Part shown: one piece after another, positions 5,691 through 10,321 of the stretch
Layout: each line of letters opens with the position of its first letter
Position numbering within the stretch: position 1 is the first letter of the stretch
NCBI GenBank assembly: GCA_016191715.1
Contig: JACPVN010000305.1
Location: forward strand, 1-10,321
Source of the DNA: Ignavibacteriota bacterium
GTDB taxonomy: Bacteria > Bacteroidota > Ignavibacteria > UBA10030 > SZUA-254
Reading direction: 5' to 3'
Length of the DNA stretch: 10,321 nt
The notes under the pieces: generated by a model
What the model was told of the DNA's origin: nothing
The model's input: the letters and a program-made list of their open reading frames with translations, nothing else
Database searches by the model: none
Made by a program: the position numbers and the translations under genes

Positions 5691-6917
5691 ATGCCGACAA
5701 CCGAAATTCTTACTCTCAAACTCGACATCATTCAAACACTCGCCATTGCATGTGTTGTCTATTTTCTTGGAATGGTTCTGAGGCGAAACATACCAATCCT
5801 CGAGCGACTCAATATTCCCTCGGCAGTAATTGGTGGATTACTTTTTGCCGCAATAAATCTTTTCCTGCATGACAGATATCTTAACTTGAAGTTTGAAACT
5901 GCGACACAGCCGTTGTTCATGGTTTTGTTCTTCACAACAATCGGAATGAGCGCAAGTCTTCCCCTTCTGAAAAAGGGTGGCGTGCAGGTTCTCATTTTCC
6001 TCATCATGTCAACGGTGTTCTGTTTTATACAAAATTTTGTCGGTATGGGAATTTCCTCGTTGGTCGGAGTTCATCAATTGCTTGGTGTGATGGCTGGCTC
6101 GGTAACGCTCGTCGGCGGTCCTGCAACAGGACTTGCATTCGCTCCTTTGTTTGAACAAGCCGGATTGACCGGCGCGGGAACACTTGCAATTACTGCGGCG
6201 ACGTTCGGCATTGTATGTGGCGGAATTCTCGGTGGACCTGTTGGAACATCACTTATCAAGCGTTACAATCTCCAGGCAAACAAATCGGTTTCCAAATCAG
6301 AACTTCAACACGAACTTGCAGATAAATCACCAACCATCTCCGTCGAAATTGGAAAAGAAGATTCCAATCTCGTCATGACGATTATTATCGCTGCTGCGGC
6401 GATGGGATTGGGAAGTATTGTAAGTTACTATTTCCAATCTCTTGGATGGACATTGCCCGCATACATAGGCGCAATGCTTGTCGCTTCAATTTTCCGCAAT
6501 GTTGATGACGGAACGAAATGGCTGAAGATTGACCAACAAGCGATGGAACTTATCGGCACAATTGCGCTCAACATTTTCCTTGTTGTTGCGTTGATGGATT
6601 TGAAACTGTGGGAATTGCTTCACCTCGCGGGTCCGCTTACGGCAATTCTCTTAACGCAAGTGATTGTCGTTGTTCTTTTCTCGCTTACGTTTTCATTTTG
6701 GGTGATGGGAAAAGATTATGAATCGGCAGTGATGGCAAGCGGGTTCATCGGCTTCGTTCTCGGCACTACTGCCAACGCCGTTGCAAATATGAAAACACTT
6801 GTCGGAAAATACGGAGCCGCTCCGCGTGCCTTCCTCATCGTCCCGATGGTCGGAGCGTTCTTTATTGATTTCACCAACGCGCTTATTATTACAGGGTTTA
6901 TGAACTGGCTGAAATGA
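5691..6917 (+). CDS. gltS: Sodium/glutamate symporter, GltS family
   Basis: A 408-residue polytopic inner-membrane protein, close to the roughly 400 residues of Escherichia coli GltS, which imports glutamate with sodium. Two homologous halves are visible. The first contains AGSVTLVGGPATG (about 135-147) and FGIVCGGILGGPVG (172-185). A hydrophilic linker follows at about 190-225. The second contains ALMDLKLWELLHLAGPL, WVMGKDYESAVMASGFIGF, ANAVANMKTLVGKYG and the C-terminal PMVGAFFIDFTNALI (about 385-399). These match the E. coli protein from memory along the whole length. Where I recall GGHGTG in E. coli, this protein has GGPATG, so substrate preference could differ. ATG 5691 is chosen as the start of the hydrophobic homologous region; no clear Shine-Dalgarno precedes it. 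It is convergent with the CHASE2 gene, with 97 bases between them in which I see no strong terminator. Confidence 0.9.
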   Translation: MPTTEILTLKLDIIQTLAIACVVYFLGMVLRRNIPILERLNIPSAVIGGLLFAAINLFLHDRYLNLKFETATQPLFMVLFFTTIGMSASLPLLKKGGVQVLIFLIMSTVFCFIQNFVGMGISSLVGVHQLLGVMAGSVTLVGGPATGLAFAPLFEQAGLTGAGTLAITAATFGIVCGGILGGPVGTSLIKRYNLQANKSVSKSELQHELADKSPTISVEIGKEDSNLVMTIIIAAAAMGLGSIVSYYFQSLGWTLPAYIGAMLVASIFRNVDDGTKWLKIDQQAMELIGTIALNIFLVVALMDLKLWELLHLAGPLTAILLTQVIVVVLFSLTFSFWVMGKDYESAVMASGFIGFVLGTTANAVANMKTLVGKYGAAPRAFLIVPMVGAFFIDFTNALIITGFMNWLK

Positions 6918-7014
6918 TGGGCTGACGATGGAGTTTTTCAGATGTTCGATGCGAGTTGTAGAACGTACGTCTGCTTGAACAATTGTTTCCATCCCATTCT
7001 GCGGTGGATACAAT

Positions 7015-9609
7015 CTATCCGGGAGTTTTCCATCTCCCTTGATAACTCGACGTTATCAACGCATCAAGAAACTGATGATACCGCTGTGAAAGATTTTTAT
7101 ACTTCGGTTTTGATTGAGCAAGGATTTCTTCGAGCGGTTTGGCGGAATCAACAAACTCGATGGCGTTACTCAGGTACTCAGTTAGTTTCTTTCTGACTTT
7201 CTCCTGAACTGCTTTATCTTCCGTTCCTGAAATGATGACGACGGCGGATTCAAGGTTCCAGCCGCTTTCACAAAATACTTTGAAGCAGGTGCCGCGAAAA
7301 TATTCAGCGACCGTGCCGCGATTCATCCCGCCAAGTTCATCCGCTGTTTCGGAAATAGCGCTACGGGAGAATTGTTTGCTTCTCAGCAGTTCGAGAATCT
7401 GCTCTTCAATATCGAGCGAGGAGAAACTACTGTCAGCAAATTCTTTCGGCAAGTCTTTAATTCTGATGAATGAACGACCTTCCGCCTGCGCAAGGACAAT
7501 TGCATGTCTGATGACGCTCAGAAGTTCACGCACATTTCCTTTCCATTCATGCTGAAGAAGCAACTTCGACACCGATGCGCTCAGCGTCATTTCAGTTGCA
7601 TCCGATTTCAGGAAATGTTCGACAAGCAACGCAATGTCCTGCTGTCGCTCTCTTAATGCAGGTAACGTCACAGTGAAGACATTCAACCGGTAAAACAAAT
7701 CCTCGCGGAATCGTTTCTCTTTCACTTCCTGTTTGATGTCCCGGTTCGTTGCAGCGATAACACGGACATTCACATTCCGTGTTTGCGTTCCGCCGACTCG
7801 CTCGAATGTTCCTTCCTGCAACACCCGAAGCAATTTCACCTGAAACGCCTCGCTCGTCTCCGCGATTTCATCAAGGAAGATTGTTCCTTCGTTTGCAAGT
7901 TCGAAGCGACCGGCTCGTTCTTTCACCGCGCCGGTGAACGCGCCTTTTTCATGTCCGAACAATTCGCTTTCGAGCAATGTCTCCGTCAGCGCTCCGCAAT
8001 TGACAGCAACAAACGACTTTTCTTTCCTGTTGCTTGCAAGATGAATCGCTTTCGCCACCATCTCTTTGCCTGTTCCGCTCTCTCCGAGAATCAGAACGGA
8101 TGCATCGGTCGTTGCAAATTTTTTTAGAAAGTTGACAACCTCTCCCATCGCACCGGAGGTCTGATAGACAATGCCGTGGAAATTCTCTGCCGTAGATTCA
8201 GTCGGCTCAACCTGAAGTTGCGTCGGTTTCAAATCTTCAACCTGCGATTGAAGTTTTCCGATTTCCTGTTTGTACCGGTTAATTTCCTGAAGTAACTCGA
8301 CACTTGGCTGTTTCGTTCGTTCCTGCAACGACGACTGAAGTTGCAGTTCAAGTTTTTGCAAGTGTAGTTCTTTTTCCTGTAAGATTCGTTCGGCGTTTCT
8401 TTGTTCAATTTCGATGATTGAAAGTTTTGATTGCACCTGCAACTGCTTGTGAAGTATCAACCCGACAGAAACAACGACGAGTGTGAACAGCGTTACTGCA
8501 ACGGGAAGGATGAACGAACTCAGAACAAACAATGAATACGCAAATACGATGACCGCTACGCAGAGGAGAGCAACCCCTGCCAATCCAAACAAAAGATTTT
8601 TTCTCAACAACCACACAACGAGCAATCCCGCAGCGACTGCAAGAAATATTTCAGTCATGGTAGATGCTTGTATCGGTGTTGTTCCACGTAGAAGATTGTC
8701 CATCACAATAGCGTGTATGCCGATGGAAGGAAACTGATTTTCAAATGGTGTTTGAACAAACGTGCTTTTTCCTTCTGCAATGATTCCGATAAGCGCCATT
8801 TTCCCGTGCAACGGATGCGGTAGTTTCGTTTGAGCGCTTGCGGTTTTCCATTCATCGAACTCCTGCAAAAATCTCAACGCGGAAATTGTATGAAGCGAAC
8901 TTGTTCCACCGGAAAAACTCAGGAGCGCTTCTCCTTCATCGTTACAGGTTATAGTTCGTGTCGTCCCTTTCATCAAGAGAGAAAGCGTGTTGTCCTTAAC
9001 GGCGACATCTTCCTTGTTCAACTGTAAACCGAGGCGAAGTAACTCAAGCGATAATGCCGGAACCATCTCCGTTCCATTCTTCACGTACAACGGAACGGAG
9101 AGTCGCTCGCCGAGATTGGTGTGTGCAATCGAAGCGGCGCTCGAACGCAATTCAGAAAATGGTAATTCCGGTTGAGAACCAATGGGAAAGGAAGGAGAAC
9201 CGGTTTCACTATCCTCCAACGAACCAAAATAACCGCTCATCACCACGTTACCGGAAGATTTCACAACCGTTGCAAACACGTTATCAAATTCCGGGTGTTC
9301 CCTGTCCGGATTTGTGAACGCAATATCGAAACCAACCGCGCTTGCGCCTGCTTCATGAAGAGCAGAGACAAGAAGCGCATAGTAATTTCGTTTGAGCGGA
9401 TACCCGCCGAGTGCGGCAATATCTTCGTTTCCGAAATACACAATCACGATGGAAGAATCGAGCGGTTGTTCGCCCCGCACGCCGTAGAACTGTCTTAGAA
9501 GCGCGCTGTTCGCGCCGGAGAAAATATCGTAGGCAAGATGAGCAAGAAGAAGCGCGACAACAATCGCCGCAACACCGACGAAGTAATGTTTGGAAAGATA
9601 TTGTTTCAT
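7015..9609 (-). CDS. Membrane-bound CHASE2 sensor fused to a sigma-54 activator AAA+ domain
   Basis: 864 residues. An N-terminal transmembrane helix (about 9-27) is followed by an extracytoplasmic CHASE2 domain (about 30-315; IVIVYFGNEDI, GASAVGFDIAF, GKMALIGIIAEG), three helices (about 318-386) and a coiled coil (about 390-460). The sigma-54 interaction AAA+ domain spans about 478-668. It has Walker A GESGTGKE (509-516), the sigma-54 contact loop GAFTGA (556-561), Walker B TIFLDE (576-581) and RFREDLFYRLN. All motifs for ATP-driven opening of sigma-54 promoters are intact. A helix-turn-helix-like stretch (about 747-776, SRSAISETADELGGMNRGTV) is followed by some 90 further residues instead of ending as a Fis-type domain. 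The ligand and target promoters are unknown. It lies 9 bases downstream of a small ORF and behind an EnvC-like gene end, which hints at an envelope-related signal. Confidence 0.9.
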   Translation of the reverse strand: MKQYLSKHYFVGVAAIVVALLLAHLAYDIFSGANSALLRQFYGVRGEQPLDSSIVIVYFGNEDIAALGGYPLKRNYYALLVSALHEAGASAVGFDIAFTNPDREHPEFDNVFATVVKSSGNVVMSGYFGSLEDSETGSPSFPIGSQPELPFSELRSSAASIAHTNLGERLSVPLYVKNGTEMVPALSLELLRLGLQLNKEDVAVKDNTLSLLMKGTTRTITCNDEGEALLSFSGGTSSLHTISALRFLQEFDEWKTASAQTKLPHPLHGKMALIGIIAEGKSTFVQTPFENQFPSIGIHAIVMDNLLRGTTPIQASTMTEIFLAVAAGLLVVWLLRKNLLFGLAGVALLCVAVIVFAYSLFVLSSFILPVAVTLFTLVVVSVGLILHKQLQVQSKLSIIEIEQRNAERILQEKELHLQKLELQLQSSLQERTKQPSVELLQEINRYKQEIGKLQSQVEDLKPTQLQVEPTESTAENFHGIVYQTSGAMGEVVNFLKKFATTDASVLILGESGTGKEMVAKAIHLASNRKEKSFVAVNCGALTETLLESELFGHEKGAFTGAVKERAGRFELANEGTIFLDEIAETSEAFQVKLLRVLQEGTFERVGGTQTRNVNVRVIAATNRDIKQEVKEKRFREDLFYRLNVFTVTLPALRERQQDIALLVEHFLKSDATEMTLSASVSKLLLQHEWKGNVRELLSVIRHAIVLAQAEGRSFIRIKDLPKEFADSSFSSLDIEEQILELLRSKQFSRSAISETADELGGMNRGTVAEYFRGTCFKVFCESGWNLESAVVIISGTEDKAVQEKVRKKLTEYLSNAIEFVDSAKPLEEILAQSKPKYKNLSQRYHQFLDALITSSYQGRWKTPG

Positions 9610-9618
9610 GCTGATTGA

Positions 9619-9783
9619 CTACGCATCATTGCCGTAAACGACAATGCTAAAATTGTTCAAACATTCTTGAAGAATGCTTGTGCACAAACTGGATTCGGTT
9701 TCGTACAACGTGAACTCTGTAGCATCACCGTTCACGGTGATGCGGCGAAGAACATTCTGTACGTTTTCAATCGTATTGCCCAT
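9619..9783 (-). CDS. Small 54-residue unknown protein
   Basis: The protein starts MGNTIENVQNVLRRITVNG and ends in VVYGNDA followed by TAG. I do not recognise a family. There is no signal peptide or transmembrane segment. It has two cysteines (LCTSILQEC) and alternating polar/hydrophobic stretches consistent with a small alpha/beta fold. The start lies 4 bases after the stop of the EnvC-like fragment, and the stop is 9 bases before the CHASE2-activator ATG. This tight spacing is the main argument that it is a translated operon gene. There is no clear Shine-Dalgarno. The alternative is a leader region whose internal hairpin matters rather than its peptide. Confidence 0.5.
   Translation of the reverse strand: MGNTIENVQNVLRRITVNGDATEFTLYETESSLCTSILQECLNNFSIVVYGNDA
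9722..9743. repeat. Perfect 9-bp inverted repeat hairpin inside the small ORF
   Basis: GCATCACCG (9722-9730) and CGGTGATGC (9735-9743) surround the loop TTCA. The hairpin is GC-rich and stable, but no T tract follows on either strand, so it is not a classical terminator. In the minus-strand transcript it lies about 110-135 bases before the CHASE2-activator start and could affect RNA stability or attenuation. Confidence 0.5.
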
Positions 9784-9787
9784 TGAA

Positions 9788-9982
9788 TTACCGTGTGCTT
9801 AACCCGCGGGGATTCAGCCACTGCTCAGGATTTTGTTTCTCCCGGTCTTTCCAGACTTCAAAATGCAACACTGCGCCCTCGACCGATTCGCCGCTACGTC
9901 CAAGCAAACTTTTTTGCTGAACTTTCTCCCCTTCGCTCACAGAGATTTCAGAAAGATGTAACCAAGATTGCGGCGGATGCAA
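9788..9982 (-). pseudogene. C-terminal half of an EnvC-like degenerate M23 (LytM) protein, detached
   Basis: From the codon for H at 9958 the minus strand reads HLSEISVSEGEKVQQKSLLG, then GRSGESVEG, AVLHFEVWKD and NPEQWLNPRG to the TAA at 9788-9790. This is the end of a LytM domain. The usual HxH zinc motif appears as V-L-H (AVLHFEV), so it is of the EnvC-like non-catalytic kind that activates amidases during cell-wall splitting. The expected upstream residues (GGGYxTxYA) are absent: before the H the frame reads unrelated residues and closes at a TAA near 9998. The first possible start is TTG 9982. The N-terminal half of such a protein lies next to it on the opposite strand. It is either a gene cut by inversion or an assembly artefact. 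Confidence 0.7.
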
Positions 9983-10321
9983 AAAAATTGGAACAACTTA
10001 TCGCGAAGTTGATTGAAGCAGAAAAAGCCCGGAAACTGCATGAGGAAGAACTTGCAAAAGCGAACAAGCAACCGCCGCCCGTTCCTTCGACGACGGGGAA
10101 ATCGTTCATCAATCTTCGCCGGGCGTTACCGTGGCCCGTTGCGAGCGGAAAAATTGTCGCACGGTTCGGCAATCAGCAAAACAAAGAACTCGGAACGGTA
10201 ACACAAAATACCGGTATTGACGTTGCAGTTCCGGTCGGCACGCAGGTGACGGCAGTTGCGGCGGGTGAAGTTTCGCTCATCGCATGGCTCCCGTCATTCG
10301 GCAATCTCGTTTTCATTGACC
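9958..10321 (+). CDS. EnvC-like protein, coiled coil plus first half of degenerate M23 domain (partial both ends)
   Basis: The plus-strand frame reads a charged coiled coil (KKLEQLIAKLIEAEKARKLH), a proline-rich linker (QPPPVPSTTG), ALPWPVASGKIVARFG, then TVTQNTGIDVAVPVG, VTAVAAGEVSLIAWLPSFG and NLVFID at the window edge. The order and motifs match murein-hydrolase activators of the EnvC type, which act in the periplasm on amidases during septal cell-wall cleavage. The first zinc-site motif HxGxD is N-T-G-I-D here, so the domain is predicted to be non-catalytic. There is no in-frame ATG near the left end; the coding sense begins abruptly at about 9958, where the opposite-strand fragment ends. 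Its proper N-terminus (signal peptide, first coiled coil) is missing from the window, and the remainder lies beyond the right edge. Confidence 0.75.

Noticed and set aside
6965..6972. ACGTACGT palindrome in the gap between the convergent genes
   Set aside because: It is too short, has no T tract and does not extend into longer arms, so it is not supported as a terminator or operator.
6918..7014. Possible small gene or sigma-54 (-24/-12) promoter in the gap after gltS, and in other intergenic regions
   Set aside because: I found no GG-N10-GC match with TGGCA/TTGC context in the non-coding stretches, and no supported ORF in this 97-base gap.

Overview
The window looks like a chromosomal segment from the Bacteroidota/Ignavibacteriota/Chlorobiota side of the tree. 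This is inferred from moderate GC, weak or absent Shine-Dalgarno sites before most genes, TAnnTTTG-like -7 elements, a two-propeller Reg_prop/Y_Y_Y histidine kinase, and a GGG-repeat surface protein with a VGIGTTSP motif. I cannot fix the genus or species.

Left half, all on the minus strand and read right to left. A 1062-residue sensor histidine kinase (5410 to 2222) is followed by a NarL/LuxR-type response regulator (2143 to 1502). A long secreted repeat protein then starts at 1229 and runs off the left edge. The clearest new signal is here. A 20-bp inverted repeat, AATAGAAC-N4-GTTCTATT, sits in front of both the regulator gene and the surface-protein gene. In both places it lies at the same distance from a promoter-like ATTG-N20-TATCTT. 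The surface-protein promoter has a second, imperfect copy 26 bp further upstream. The simplest reading is a self-contained sensory unit: the kinase senses something outside the cytoplasm, the regulator binds this operator, controls its own gene and switches the adjacent surface protein.

Middle. A dispersed-type hairpin repeat (about 5537-5606) separates the kinase from a plus-strand GltS-family sodium/glutamate symporter gene (5691-6917).

Right half, minus strand. An 864-residue membrane protein couples an extracytoplasmic CHASE2 sensor to a sigma-54 activator AAA+ domain with an unusual C-terminus (9609 to 7015). Nine bases upstream is a 54-residue unknown small ORF (9783 to 9619). Four bases before that ends the C-terminal half of an EnvC-like degenerate M23 (LytM) protein (to 9788). 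The N-terminal half of the same kind of protein lies immediately to the right on the opposite strand (from about 9958 to the window end). This head-to-head split means either an inversion inside one gene or an assembly/amplification chimera.

Other notable structure: two copies of a palindromic GC-rich element inserted in frame at equivalent blades of the kinase propeller, a strict 15-residue repeat in the surface protein, and a degenerate AAT-word repeat tract after the regulator gene.
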